A DNA stretch of 64,000 bases from Anaerolineae bacterium (GTDB lineage Bacteria; Chloroflexota; Anaerolineae; Anaerolineales; Anaerolineaceae). A program made the translations under genes and the position numbers. The DNA lies in assembly GCA_013178295.1 (NCBI GenBank), contig JABLWW010000005.1, forward strand, positions 124,001-188,000, written 5' to 3'. Shown here in pieces: positions 1 through 8,151 of the stretch. The notes below the pieces were generated by a model. The model saw nothing but the letters and a program-made list of their open reading frames with translations, did not search any database and was not told where the DNA came from. Each line of letters opens with the position of its first letter. Position 1 is the stretch's first letter.

Positions 1-201
1 CTGGTTCACGCCGAGCGCGCGGAGGAACACCCAAGAGTGTTCACCCATATTGTCATTGAGTATGTTGTGGGCGGAAAACAAATCAGCCAGGAAGCGGTTG
101 AGCGTGCGGTGGAGCTTTCTGAAAATAGATACTGCCCGGCACAGGCAATGCTGAGCAAGGCAGTGCAAATTGATCATAAGATTTCTATTATTGAGAAGTA
201 A
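1..201 (+). CDS. OsmC/Ohr-family protein, C-terminal part (5' end outside window)
   Basis: The frame is open from base 1 and ends at the TAA at 199-201, giving the last 66 residues. They include EYVVGGKQISQEAVERAVE followed by YCPAQAML, the typical C-terminal half of OsmC-like proteins: a long helix, then the redox Cys in a YCP motif. The family reduces organic hydroperoxides or detoxifies small thiol-reactive compounds in the cytoplasm. The start, the catalytic Arg/Glu and the first Cys lie upstream of the window, so OsmC, Ohr and YhfA-type subfamilies cannot be told apart. It runs convergent to the lipoprotein operon, with a gap of about 45 nt that contains only a weak hairpin and a short T run. 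Confidence 0.8.
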   Translation: MVHAERAEEHPRVFTHIVIEYVVGGKQISQEAVERAVELSENRYCPAQAMLSKAVQIDHKISIIEK

Positions 202-246
202 AACGCAGTATCTTCTGAGCTGTCTTCTGAAGCAGTTTTTTAATTC

Positions 247-1713
247 TCAAGGGGCAGTGGATTCAATCTGGCTGAAGGATTCCGACAGGGTGCTGGCGCG
301 GACGATATTGCCAAAACGCTGTAGTTCTCCTTCATAAGCTTCATCTCCGTTTTTGGCAATCCAGCCTTCAAGGTTGAATGCCAGGGGGCCGCCAGCGAGA
401 ATCCATTCCCCGTTGTATTTGCGCGCAATGTGAACATGGGTGCCAGTGGTGCTTCCGCCTTCGCAGGAGGGAAAACCAACAGGATCGCGGGTTTTGAGCA
501 TTTTGCCAATACGCGGGATGGGGCCGGAAAGGTGTAGGTAAAAGATATTCCATCCGGTTCTCTCATCGCTATCGAAATCCATATCTACTACCAGAACGGC
601 ATTACCGGAGCGTGCCACGATTCCTTCGCCAACAGAGGTAACCATCTCCTTGGAAGGGGCACATCCGGAGTATTCGCTGGGGGGAGCAAAGTCCAGAGCG
701 GCAAATGGCTCACCTTTTCCCCATCCGGTATGCGGTCCGCCGGTCAAAGCCCATCTTTTGCCTGGCAAAAATGGCAAAACCAGAGGAGGCTGCTCCAGAC
801 TGCCTGGTAGATGCGGTTCTGCGTTTTGCCATGCATCACCGAACAGGTTGGCATACGTGCTGGCAAAACCATCGGGCGAAATGGCTTTGGCGTAATCCTC
901 TTTGTTTAAAACGTTCGAAAAATGGTATTGCAGAGCCACCGTGGCGGCGTTTTGCCATGGATCGGGGACTTCAAGTCTGCCGTCGAGATGTTCGAACTCA
1001 GTTAATGTTCCCGACCGCCAGCCATAATAACCGTTATTGAGCGTATTTGCAGTCAAAACGAGTTGCTGGTACAGACGCTGATGTGTTTTTTGCGGATAGC
1101 CGAGAGGAAAAGGATCATCAGGGTTGGGGTTGATGGGATTGGTCAGAGCGCCGGTTTGATACTGGACAATTGCAAGCAGAACACGCGGGCTGATGCTGAA
1201 ATTTAATGCTACCTGGTCGATCAGCTCACCGCCGCGTTTTTCAGTGCCACCCACAATATCACGATACGTTTTTAGCCAGCCGGGTTGCGAATCGACAAAA
1301 GCAACGGTATCAAAATTTCGCTGCGCAGGCCCATTGATAAAAAGACTATCAGGCAGGATCTGATAGGGGTTGCCCCATAGCGCTTCGTAGTAGATGGGAA
1401 TTTTTAAGGGCATTCCCGGCGGCAGGGTTGTCAAACTGGCTGGCAATGCCGGATTAGCACTGCGTATTTCGGCTTCGCGGGTGTTGAAATGTGCTGCCAG
1501 CGCGGGGAGCGTATCACCAGTTTGGACGATGTATTCGACAAGCTCCCCAGGTGAATACGCTGGGCGAGATTCATAACCGCTGGAGACTGTGCGCACAGGC
1601 ACAGGTGTTGCTGAAGCCTGCGGCGCAAACGTTGAAGAAATGCTCTGGCGGGGGATGTTACAAGCCAGAGTCAATATCCAGATACAAATGAGGCAGCAAA
1701 AGACCTTACGCAT
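247..1713 (-). CDS. LysM-M23 peptidase lipoprotein (third copy)
   Basis: A 488-residue predicted lipoprotein. The signal peptide ends in LTLAC with lipidated Cys18, followed by a Pro/Thr/Ser linker. A LysM peptidoglycan-binding motif lies at about 60-108 (YIVQTGDTLPALAAHF). A helical middle region follows (about 165-290, with SPRVLLAIVQYQTG). The C-terminal M23 metallopeptidase-like domain keeps the zinc pattern H-x12-D near residue 326 (GPHTGWGKGEPFAALDF) and HVH near 428 (GTHVHIARK). Such proteins cut or bind peptidoglycan at the outer face of the membrane. It is the last gene of a leftward operon, starting 4 nt after the related gene at 1718-3337. The glycan-strand or peptide target cannot be told from sequence. 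Confidence 0.85.
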   Translation of the reverse strand: MRKVFCCLICIWILTLACNIPRQSISSTFAPQASATPVPVRTVSSGYESRPAYSPGELVEYIVQTGDTLPALAAHFNTREAEIRSANPALPASLTTLPPGMPLKIPIYYEALWGNPYQILPDSLFINGPAQRNFDTVAFVDSQPGWLKTYRDIVGGTEKRGGELIDQVALNFSISPRVLLAIVQYQTGALTNPINPNPDDPFPLGYPQKTHQRLYQQLVLTANTLNNGYYGWRSGTLTEFEHLDGRLEVPDPWQNAATVALQYHFSNVLNKEDYAKAISPDGFASTYANLFGDAWQNAEPHLPGSLEQPPLVLPFLPGKRWALTGGPHTGWGKGEPFAALDFAPPSEYSGCAPSKEMVTSVGEGIVARSGNAVLVVDMDFDSDERTGWNIFYLHLSGPIPRIGKMLKTRDPVGFPSCEGGSTTGTHVHIARKYNGEWILAGGPLAFNLEGWIAKNGDEAYEGELQRFGNIVRASTLSESFSQIESTAP

Positions 1714-1717
1714 ATTC

Positions 1718-3337
1718 TCAGGGGTGGTTTTGCTGAGTATCCAGCAATGGGCTTGCGGTTTTTGGGCGGGTGATCAGCGCATCTGCCTGCAAATCGACGC
1801 GCGCCACAATGGTTTGGTCTCCGTTTGTCATTGTGCCCAGGTAGGGCTTGTCTCCATTGTGCACCTGCCAGCCGCTCATTACGAATGGTACAGGACCTTC
1901 TGCCAACATCCATTCCCCATTGTATTTACGGGCGATATGCACGTGGGTCCCTGTGGAACTCCCTCCCTCGCAGGATGGGTAGCCAATTGGGTCGTTCAGA
2001 TCAACATACTTACCCACAGGGGCGCGCCCTTTACTGCCGATGTGCAGATAAAAGATAGACCAGCCGGTTTGCTCATACCCATCACCGTCCAGGTCGAGAA
2101 CAACAATGCCGTTTCCCGAACGGGCAATGACCCCCGGCGCTACGGCAGTTACCTGCTCATCCGATGGCGAACAACCGGGATGGTCAAGGGGCGGAGCGAA
2201 GTCTATGGCAGCCAAAGGCCCCCCATCGCGAAACCAGACGTGGTGCGGTCCGCCTGTGTAGCTCCATGTGTGTCCGGGCAAAAAGGGAAGCTCTAGGATT
2301 GGTTGGGTCAAACCTGGAGGCAGAAGCGGCTCCACAAGCTGGGCGCGCGCCCATGGGTCGCCAAACATCTGCGCGTATAGCTTGGGGAAGCTCTCAGCGG
2401 TGTAAAGGGTGTCGCCCCAGTCAATTGGGTTCATGATCTTTGAAAAGAGATATAGAAGGGCGACTGTACCGGCGTTTAAGTCTGGCGCCAGTCGCTTTGT
2501 GGATTTATCGAGAAAGGTGAGGTGGGTCAAATTGCCTGAGCGCCACTCATAGTAGCCAATAGACATCATTTTGGCTGCCCAGTTCAACTGACGGTAAAGC
2601 CCTTTGTTTTTGTAGTATTTATATCCTGCGGGATAGTCTGTTTCTGCCAGATTGCGCGGCTGCCCAAAAACCCAATTGCCTTGGTGCTGGATCACTGCCA
2701 GCAGGATTTTGGGATTGATTGAGTTCTCATAGGCCACGCGGGTAACGATCTGCGTGGCATTGTTCCAGCCGTTGTCCAGGTATTCACGGTAGGTTTTTAG
2801 GTAGCCGTCACCTTCCAGGATGTATTGCTCGATATCGAAATCTATCGCAGAGGATGAAAAGACGATCTCGCTGTCGGGCATTAACCATTCGCTGGGAGTG
2901 GTCTCATCCAAACGCGCCGGTATAATAAGAAGTTGATTAGGATTGATGTACCCTTGCTGGGGAATAGAATCAGGCGAAGTAATCTCTGCCTGGTTCACGC
3001 CAAAGCGCACAGACACTGCCTGAAGCGTATCGCCAGACTGGCTGTTATACAGAATCGGGGGGCGGGGAGTAAAAATCGCTGTGGGGGTGTGGCTGGGCGT
3101 TGGAACAGAAGTCGGAGGTACATCCATCACGCGGGTCGTGTCGTAAGACGGTTGTGTCGTTGCTGCCTGCAAGACCAGCGGGGTAGGGGAGGAAGATTGT
3201 GCGTAGGACGCGTTAGCTGTGGCGGTTAAGTCGCTGGGATAAATTACCAGACGGGTGCATGCAGAAGCCAGCAAGGAAGTTAGTACAAGAGACTGCCAGA
3301 TTGCAGCGACAATCCTAACGCTGGATTTGATTTTCAT
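1718..3337 (-). CDS. LysM-M23 peptidase lipoprotein (second copy)
   Basis: A paralogue of both flanking genes, 539 residues from the chosen ATG. An ATG at 3349 and a TTG-like extension upstream are also open, but the start at 3337 gives a compact signal peptide ending SLLASAC (Cys27). A Pro/Thr linker, a LysM (YNSQSGDTLQAVSVRFG, about residue 100), the shared helical middle segment (NPKILLAVIQHQGNW) and an M23 domain follow. The zinc-type residues are GPHHVWFRDGGPLAAIDF and GTHVHIARK (about 466). Its 5' end overlaps the 3' end of the upstream copy by 23 nt, so the two are translationally linked. Role inferred: peptidoglycan remodelling or sensing at the cell surface. Confidence 0.85.
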   Translation of the reverse strand: MKIKSSVRIVAAIWQSLVLTSLLASACTRLVIYPSDLTATANASYAQSSSPTPLVLQAATTQPSYDTTRVMDVPPTSVPTPSHTPTAIFTPRPPILYNSQSGDTLQAVSVRFGVNQAEITSPDSIPQQGYINPNQLLIIPARLDETTPSEWLMPDSEIVFSSSAIDFDIEQYILEGDGYLKTYREYLDNGWNNATQIVTRVAYENSINPKILLAVIQHQGNWVFGQPRNLAETDYPAGYKYYKNKGLYRQLNWAAKMMSIGYYEWRSGNLTHLTFLDKSTKRLAPDLNAGTVALLYLFSKIMNPIDWGDTLYTAESFPKLYAQMFGDPWARAQLVEPLLPPGLTQPILELPFLPGHTWSYTGGPHHVWFRDGGPLAAIDFAPPLDHPGCSPSDEQVTAVAPGVIARSGNGIVVLDLDGDGYEQTGWSIFYLHIGSKGRAPVGKYVDLNDPIGYPSCEGGSSTGTHVHIARKYNGEWMLAEGPVPFVMSGWQVHNGDKPYLGTMTNGDQTIVARVDLQADALITRPKTASPLLDTQQNHP

Positions 3338-4862
3338 CCTTGCGCTCATCCCAAGCTTCAACCACTTTACCATCTTTTTCCAAAACACCATTATAAACGC
3401 TGCCGCTACCTTTAGATACCCAGCCGTCTAATACAAATGGAAGTGCCCCATCTGCTGATATCCATTCCCCATTATACCTTCTTGCGATATGGATATGGGT
3501 CCCTGTGGATACACCACCTTCGCAGGAGGGGTGTCCCAATCGCTCGCCAGCCTTGACGGTTTTCCCTTGAGCAACGCGGTCGCGGGTTTCAATGTGCAGA
3601 TAAAAAAGTATCCACCCCGTCTGTTCGTAGCTGTCTTTGTCAAGGTCAAGGATGACAATTCCACTATTGGAGAATGTAACAATTCCATCTGCCATTGCAG
3701 TGACCCAGTCGTCGCTCTGGACGCAACCTAATACCTCGCCAGGAGGGGCAAAGTCCAGCGCTGCCCAGGCGGAGCCATCTCCATAACCGCCATGTGGTCC
3801 ACCTGTAAATGACCAGACCACCCCCAGTTCGAATGGAAGCTGCAAAGGCGGTTGTGTAAGATTGGCGGGCAGTAGATCATGGACGGTGTAGTCAAAGGGA
3901 TAGCCAAACAGTTCTGTATATGTGGTATGAAAGCCCTCTGGTGAGACAAACTTCAACCAGTCTTCATAGCCATATAGTTGGCTGGCGAGGTATTGGACGG
4001 CAGCAGTGCCTGCGTTGATCTGTGGATTGGCGGGCACAATGTTGCCGTCCTTGAGCGCCCATGCTGAGAATCCATTGATCTTCCAGAGGTAATATCCCAG
4101 ATTTAGGGTGTCGGCTGCCCAGGAAAGCTGCTGGTAGAGCCCCTTGCGCCATGATGTTTTCATCTGCAGAGGATCTTCAAAGGTGTCTGCGGGGGGGCTT
4201 TTGTGTGTCACCCAGCCGGATTGATATTCAAGAAGTGCCAACAGAAGACGGGGGTTTATTGAGTAGATACGGCTGATGCGATCCACAACTTCCACACCGG
4301 TTAGCTGAAAACCCTCCACCTCTTCTTGATAATCATAGAGATGCCCATTTTGATTCTGGATGAAAGCATGATGGTCATAAAATGCGCTGACTGGCCCGTT
4401 GACCAGTTCGGAGTCGGGGATGACTTTGAACCCAGTAGCCATTGGTTTGAGGATGGGCGGGGGAATAACCAGTCTTTGATCAATAGAAATCAGATCGGGG
4501 TTCTCTATCTGGTTAGCTGCTGCGATCTGCTCCCAGCTGGTGCCAAAGCGGCGACCTATGTCCTTTAATGTATCTCCGCTTTGCACGTAGTATTCGACCG
4601 TTTCTGTTCTTATAGTGGGTAATGGGTGCGGCGAATCAGGGGTGGGAGTCAAAGCAGGCTGACCTGGAAGGCGTGTAGGCGGCAGATATGTGCTGATATC
4701 AGGTTTGTACATTCCGGCCTCTGTAGCAAAATGTGATGTGTTCTCACCCTGGGCTGTGGAAGACTCGGTTTGCACTGTTGTCATATCGCAGGCGAGCACT
4801 AGCCCAGCGAGCACACAAAAGGGCAATAGCAAACGACCGGTCTTAAGGAGAAAGGCATTCAC
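3315..4862 (-). CDS. LysM-M23 peptidase lipoprotein (first copy)
   Basis: 515 residues. The lipoprotein signal ends LAGLVLAC (Cys25). After a low-complexity linker comes a LysM (VEYYVQSGDTLKDIGRRFG, about 89-137). The helical middle block (NPRLLLALLEYQSGW) is the same as in its two neighbours, as is the C-terminal M23 domain with GPHGGYGDGSAWAALDF and GTHIHIARRYNGEW. The catalytic-site residues look intact. This is the first of three tandem copies, lying 32 nt after the HIT gene in the same direction. The overall architecture is constant while the linkers diverge, which suggests old duplications with separate roles. Confidence 0.85.
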   Translation of the reverse strand: MNAFLLKTGRLLLPFCVLAGLVLACDMTTVQTESSTAQGENTSHFATEAGMYKPDISTYLPPTRLPGQPALTPTPDSPHPLPTIRTETVEYYVQSGDTLKDIGRRFGTSWEQIAAANQIENPDLISIDQRLVIPPPILKPMATGFKVIPDSELVNGPVSAFYDHHAFIQNQNGHLYDYQEEVEGFQLTGVEVVDRISRIYSINPRLLLALLEYQSGWVTHKSPPADTFEDPLQMKTSWRKGLYQQLSWAADTLNLGYYLWKINGFSAWALKDGNIVPANPQINAGTAAVQYLASQLYGYEDWLKFVSPEGFHTTYTELFGYPFDYTVHDLLPANLTQPPLQLPFELGVVWSFTGGPHGGYGDGSAWAALDFAPPGEVLGCVQSDDWVTAMADGIVTFSNSGIVILDLDKDSYEQTGWILFYLHIETRDRVAQGKTVKAGERLGHPSCEGGVSTGTHIHIARRYNGEWISADGALPFVLDGWVSKGSGSVYNGVLEKDGKVVEAWDERKDENQIQR

Positions 4863-4894
4863 CGTATCTTCTTTGCTGCAAAATCAATGCCATT

Positions 4895-5245
4895 TTATCG
4901 AAAGTGAAAGGGCATTTGTCTGCCGCCGATAATGTGCAGGTGCAGGTGGAAGATAGATTGTCCAGCATCTGGACCTGTATTGATTACCAGACGGTAACCG
5001 CTTTGATCCACCCCCTGTTCTATGGCAATCTGACGTGCAGTTGTGATGAGATGCCCAAGCATAGGCTCGTGCGCTGCCACAGTTTGATTCACGGAGATGA
5101 TGTGTTGGTTAGGCACAACCAGGATGTGCACTGGGGCAATTGGGCGGGCATCCCAAAAAGCGGTTACTGTTTGGTCGCGATACACCACGCGAGCGGGCGC
5201 CTGACCGGTAATGATGTTACAGAAAATGCACTCGTTTGTATGCAT
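4895..5245 (-). CDS. HIT-family nucleotide hydrolase
   Basis: 116 residues, the normal length for HINT-type proteins. It has the N-terminal CIFCNI zinc-type pair and the histidine triad H100-x-H102-x-H104 in HLHLHIIGG. Family members hydrolyse AMP conjugates (phosphoramidates, dinucleoside polyphosphates) in the cytoplasm. It lies between the deacetylase-like gene (15 nt gap) and the first LysM-M23 gene (32 nt gap), so it is probably cotranscribed with cell-envelope genes. No functional link between a HIT hydrolase and the lipoproteins is evident from sequence. Confidence 0.9.
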   Translation of the reverse strand: MHTNECIFCNIITGQAPARVVYRDQTVTAFWDARPIAPVHILVVPNQHIISVNQTVAAHEPMLGHLITTARQIAIEQGVDQSGYRLVINTGPDAGQSIFHLHLHIIGGRQMPFHFR

Positions 5246-5260
5246 ACAGAGGTGCCTGGG

Positions 5261-6508
5261 TTATGGGGATGGGATTTCACCGGTGATGGGCTTACATACA
5301 ATATCGTAATACGCGAGCTCGGTGGTTCTGTTTTGCTCTGCATAAGCAGCCGCCTCTTTACCGATTTGGCGAACGGTGTCGATGAACGAAACAGCATCGG
5401 TATCCCAATAGCGCGGGAGCACCATCAGGGGGTCGTTTACATGCCCTTCGGGTTTATAGGATGGGCGTGCAGGGTCTGGCGCATCTGCCAGCGGTATCCA
5501 GTTGTACATAAGAGGGCCGCGCGGGTTTACAGTAAATCCCAATTGATACCCTACCTGGCGGGCGATTTGTACAGATAGCGGGGAAAAACCGCCACCAGGC
5601 CAGATATAAGCAATGGGGCGCTTTCCAAAGGTGGATTGGATGGTGTCTATGGAACCTTGCAGCTCACGCCGAATATATTCCTCTGCCGTGAGCCGCCCAT
5701 ACAAGTCGGTTGTGATGAAGTAGTCGGAGGGCCATTCCTCGACGGGGATATTGTGCACGACACCATGTCCCTGATGATCTACCCAGCCTTCATTTTGTAG
5801 TTGAAGATTGCCTGGGATGGTCTGCTGGGCAATCGAATCTGGCAGGCTGATCCAGGCATTGGTCACGGTTGTCCAGCCGATTTCTTGCATGGTAGGAATA
5901 AAGTGTGTATGAAAATACTCCGCATGATGGCGGTCATCTACGATGAGAATCACCGAACGGTTGGGAATAGGGGCATTGTGGTACAAAAAGTCGGCCAATT
6001 GTTGTATGTTGATTGCTTCAAATCCTTGTGCTTTGAGATCACGAAGCAACTGAACGACCGTGGCATGGGTGATTTGAAAAGCTTCGGTTGCTTCACCGTC
6101 TGTGATGGAGTGAAACATAATGGGCATCACAACGGTGCCGGGCTTGCTGTTGTTGGGGTCCCACCTGGCTTTAAGGTATTGGCAGGTGTCTGAAATATAG
6201 GTGTGAGGGGTATCCAAAGGGTTGAGGTTGGTGGATACAAAAGTGTTTGGCAGCGGGGGAGGGGTGCGCGGAACATCTGGTGTAGGTAAGGCGGGGAGGG
6301 ATGTTGGGGCGGGGGTTTCCGTTGGCATAGAGGGAGGAGCGGCTGTTGATGTGGGGGGTTGAATGGCGTATGTGGCGGTGAGAAGCGCGCTTTGGAAGAG
6401 CGCGGTAGGGTCTATCGCTGGCGACTTGGCTGTGTTGCAGGCGGGCAGCCACACAGCACATAATATCGGCAGAATGAGAATATGAGCGACGTTTGGCTTT
6501 TTCATCAT
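5261..6508 (-). CDS. Polysaccharide-deacetylase-like lipoprotein, leaderless mRNA
   Basis: 415 residues from the ATG at 6508. A further in-frame ATG at 6517 falls inside the -10 box of the promoter, so it cannot be the start of that transcript. The lipobox is WLPAC, followed by a Pro/Thr-rich linker to about residue 90, then a NodB-like barrel. The catalytic motifs are divergent: ILIVDDRHH in place of TFDDG, DHQGHGVVH for the His motif and IWPGGGF for the third motif. Two Asp and two His are kept, so metal binding is possible. The family removes acetyl groups from peptidoglycan or exopolysaccharide outside the membrane. First gene of a five-gene leftward operon with the HIT and three LysM-M23 genes. 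Confidence 0.75.
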   Translation of the reverse strand: MMKKPNVAHILILPILCAVWLPACNTAKSPAIDPTALFQSALLTATYAIQPPTSTAAPPSMPTETPAPTSLPALPTPDVPRTPPPLPNTFVSTNLNPLDTPHTYISDTCQYLKARWDPNNSKPGTVVMPIMFHSITDGEATEAFQITHATVVQLLRDLKAQGFEAINIQQLADFLYHNAPIPNRSVILIVDDRHHAEYFHTHFIPTMQEIGWTTVTNAWISLPDSIAQQTIPGNLQLQNEGWVDHQGHGVVHNIPVEEWPSDYFITTDLYGRLTAEEYIRRELQGSIDTIQSTFGKRPIAYIWPGGGFSPLSVQIARQVGYQLGFTVNPRGPLMYNWIPLADAPDPARPSYKPEGHVNDPLMVLPRYWDTDAVSFIDTVRQIGKEAAAYAEQNRTTELAYYDIVCKPITGEIPSP

Positions 6509-6515
6509 AGTAGGC

Positions 6516-6545
6516 ATTATACGTGAAAAATAAGAGCCTTGTCAA
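6516..6545 (-). promoter_or_regulatory. Sigma-70 type promoter of the envelope operon
   Basis: On the minus strand TTGACA (6545-6540), an 18-nt spacer and TATAAT (6521-6516) match both consensus boxes exactly. Seven bases separate the -10 box from the ATG at 6508, so the predicted +1 is the A of the start codon or one base before it. The mRNA should therefore lack a ribosome binding site, and none is visible. Confidence 0.8.
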
Positions 6546-6652
6546 ATTCAAGTTTGCAATGTGGCAGAGCGTTTTCTACAAAATGTCATCTAGATGCCAT
6601 CTAGGGGACAGATGCATTTGATTCTCTGTAAAGAAATTGCTAATCTTTTCTA

Positions 6653-6682
6653 TTGACAAAGCATATTAAAATAGGTTATAGT
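6653..6682 (+). promoter_or_regulatory. Promoter of the liv-type operon
   Basis: TTGACA at 6653-6658 and TATAGT at 6677-6682 are separated by 18 nt (TTATAG with a 17-nt spacer is the alternative reading). Transcription would start near 6689, leaving a leader of roughly 210 nt before the substrate-binding protein gene. The rest of the gap between the two divergent operons (6546-6652) shows nothing I can name. Confidence 0.65.
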
Positions 6683-6806
6683 ATGGCGATAGTCTTTCAT
6701 AAAGTTTCATTTTTATTGGTAGGAAGCAGTTTTTTAACGCGGAAATGAATGTTTGTTAGGGGTTTTTTTGCCTGATAAAAACACGACAGAGTTTATTCAT
6801 AATGTA

Positions 6807-6878
6807 ATGAATGAGGAGGTGATGCCTGTCATCGGGTATGTTCTGTTTGAACATTTGGGATCAACTCGTATTTTATAA
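6807..6878 (+). other. Possible leader peptide ORF in liv leader
   Basis: A short frame (ATG 6807, TAA 6876-6878; 23 residues, or 36 from a TTG at 6768) lies in the long leader just before the binding-protein gene. It ends 22 nt before that gene's ATG. Inside it sits a full anti-16S match, AGGAGGTGA at 6814-6822, not at a useful distance from any ATG. Eight of the 23 residues are Val, Ile or Leu. A leader peptide for attenuation is only a possibility, because there is no run of branched-chain codons and no clear terminator between it and the gene. Confidence 0.25.
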
Positions 6879-6900
6879 AGTCACAAGGAGAATTTGAAGA

Positions 6901-8058
6901 ATGAAAAGCCGTATTGTGTTATCGATTTTGGTTCTGTTGACAGTTGTTTTAGCTTCCTGCACGCCTGCCGCACCAGCGCAGAAGGAAATCAAGGTTGCCA
7001 TTCTGGCGCCCCTGAGCGGGCCTGTACCCACCTTTGGTGTTATGACCCGCGATGGTGCTCTGGCAGCCATTGATGAATGGAATGCCAAAGGTGGTGTGCT
7101 GGGTATGAAGATTGTCCCCATCGTTGAAGACAGCCAGTGCACCCCTGACCCAGCGGTGAATGCAGCCAACAAGGTCATTGATCAGGACAAGGTTCACTAT
7201 ATTGTGGGCGAAGTCTGCTCAAAGGCTTCTATTCCCGTTTCGGAAATCGCCAATGCTAAAGGTGTTGTCCAGATCAGCCCGACCTCAACCAATCCGGACG
7301 TGACGGTTGGTAGCGATGGAAAAGTGAAGCCCTACATTTTCCGCGCTTGTTTTATTGATCCCTTCCAGGGACAGGTTGGCGCTAAATTTGCCATGGAGAA
7401 TCTTGGTGCCAAGACAGCTTTCATCATGCTGGATCAGGCAAATGACTATGTGAAGGGTCTGGCGGAATTCTTTGAGAAGTCTTTCACCGAAATGGGTGGA
7501 ACGATTGTTGGCAAGGAAAGCTACACCGCAACGGATACTGACTTCTCTGCTATCCTGGCAAAGATTGCTGAAGCCAAGCCAGATGTTGTCTATCTGCCGG
7601 ATTACTATAATATTGTCAACTTGGTTACCAAGCAGGCTAAGGAGAAAGGTATTACCTCTCCGTTTATCGGTGGCGATGGCTGGGACTCCTCTGACCTGGA
7701 TACCGCTGCTGCAGATGGCGGGTATTTCACCAATCACTACTCTCCTGAAGATCCTCGCCCCGAAGTGCAGAATTTCGTGAAAGCATTTGGCGAGAAGTAC
7801 AAGGACGAGCAGGGCAATCCCAAGGTGCCGGATGCGTTGGCGACTTTGGCTTATGACGCCACCAATTTGCTGCTCACTGCGATTCAGCAGGCTGGTGCCG
7901 ATGACCCTGCCAAGGTTAAGGATGCGATGGCTGGCATCACCTACAATGGCGTATCGGGCAAGATCACGTTTGATCCAAACCACAACCCGGTGAAGTCGGC
8001 TACCATTCTGAAGGTGACCGAAGGCAAAGTCAAGTTTGAGGCTGTTGTCAATCCGTAA
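6901..8058 (+). CDS. livK: Branched-chain amino-acid ABC transporter substrate-binding lipoprotein
   Basis: 385 residues. The signal peptide MKSRIVLSILVLLTVVLASC has its lipobox Cys at 20. A type I periplasmic-binding fold follows (KVAILAPLSGPVPTFGVMTRDGA at the N-terminus, with IVGEVCSKASIPVSEIA forming the ligand cleft). SD AAGGAGAA lies 9 nt before the ATG. It captures the ligand outside the membrane and delivers it to the permease pair encoded downstream. By family the ligand is Leu/Ile/Val or a related amino acid, amide or urea. The exact specificity is not readable. First gene of a livKHMGF-ordered operon with its own long leader. Confidence 0.88.
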   Translation: MKSRIVLSILVLLTVVLASCTPAAPAQKEIKVAILAPLSGPVPTFGVMTRDGALAAIDEWNAKGGVLGMKIVPIVEDSQCTPDPAVNAANKVIDQDKVHYIVGEVCSKASIPVSEIANAKGVVQISPTSTNPDVTVGSDGKVKPYIFRACFIDPFQGQVGAKFAMENLGAKTAFIMLDQANDYVKGLAEFFEKSFTEMGGTIVGKESYTATDTDFSAILAKIAEAKPDVVYLPDYYNIVNLVTKQAKEKGITSPFIGGDGWDSSDLDTAAADGGYFTNHYSPEDPRPEVQNFVKAFGEKYKDEQGNPKVPDALATLAYDATNLLLTAIQQAGADDPAKVKDAMAGITYNGVSGKITFDPNHNPVKSATILKVTEGKVKFEAVVNP

Positions 8059-8086
8059 AACTTACGGAAAACGAATTCAAAGATGA

Positions 8087-8112
8087 GAGGGCGGCCTGGG
8101 CAGGTCGCCCTC
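8087..8112 (+). terminator. Hairpin after livK (attenuator or mRNA stabiliser)
   Basis: GAGGGCGGCC - TGGGCA loop - GGTCGCCCTC forms a 10-bp stem with one G-T pair between the binding-protein gene and the permeases. Only a weak T-rich stretch follows (CCCTTTGGGTTT), so termination should be partial. Such hairpins commonly keep binding-protein mRNA in excess over permease mRNA in ABC operons. Confidence 0.6.
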
Positions 8113-8151
8113 CCTTTGGGTTTAATATTTTGGACTGGAGGTTATCACCCG

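Noticed and set aside
1589-2296. A 235-codon plus-strand frame over the LysM-M23 genes
   Set aside because: It lies antisense to two genes with clear domains, spans their junction and has no recognisable protein content.
7285-7983. A 232-codon minus-strand frame
   Set aside because: Antisense to livK and without family features.
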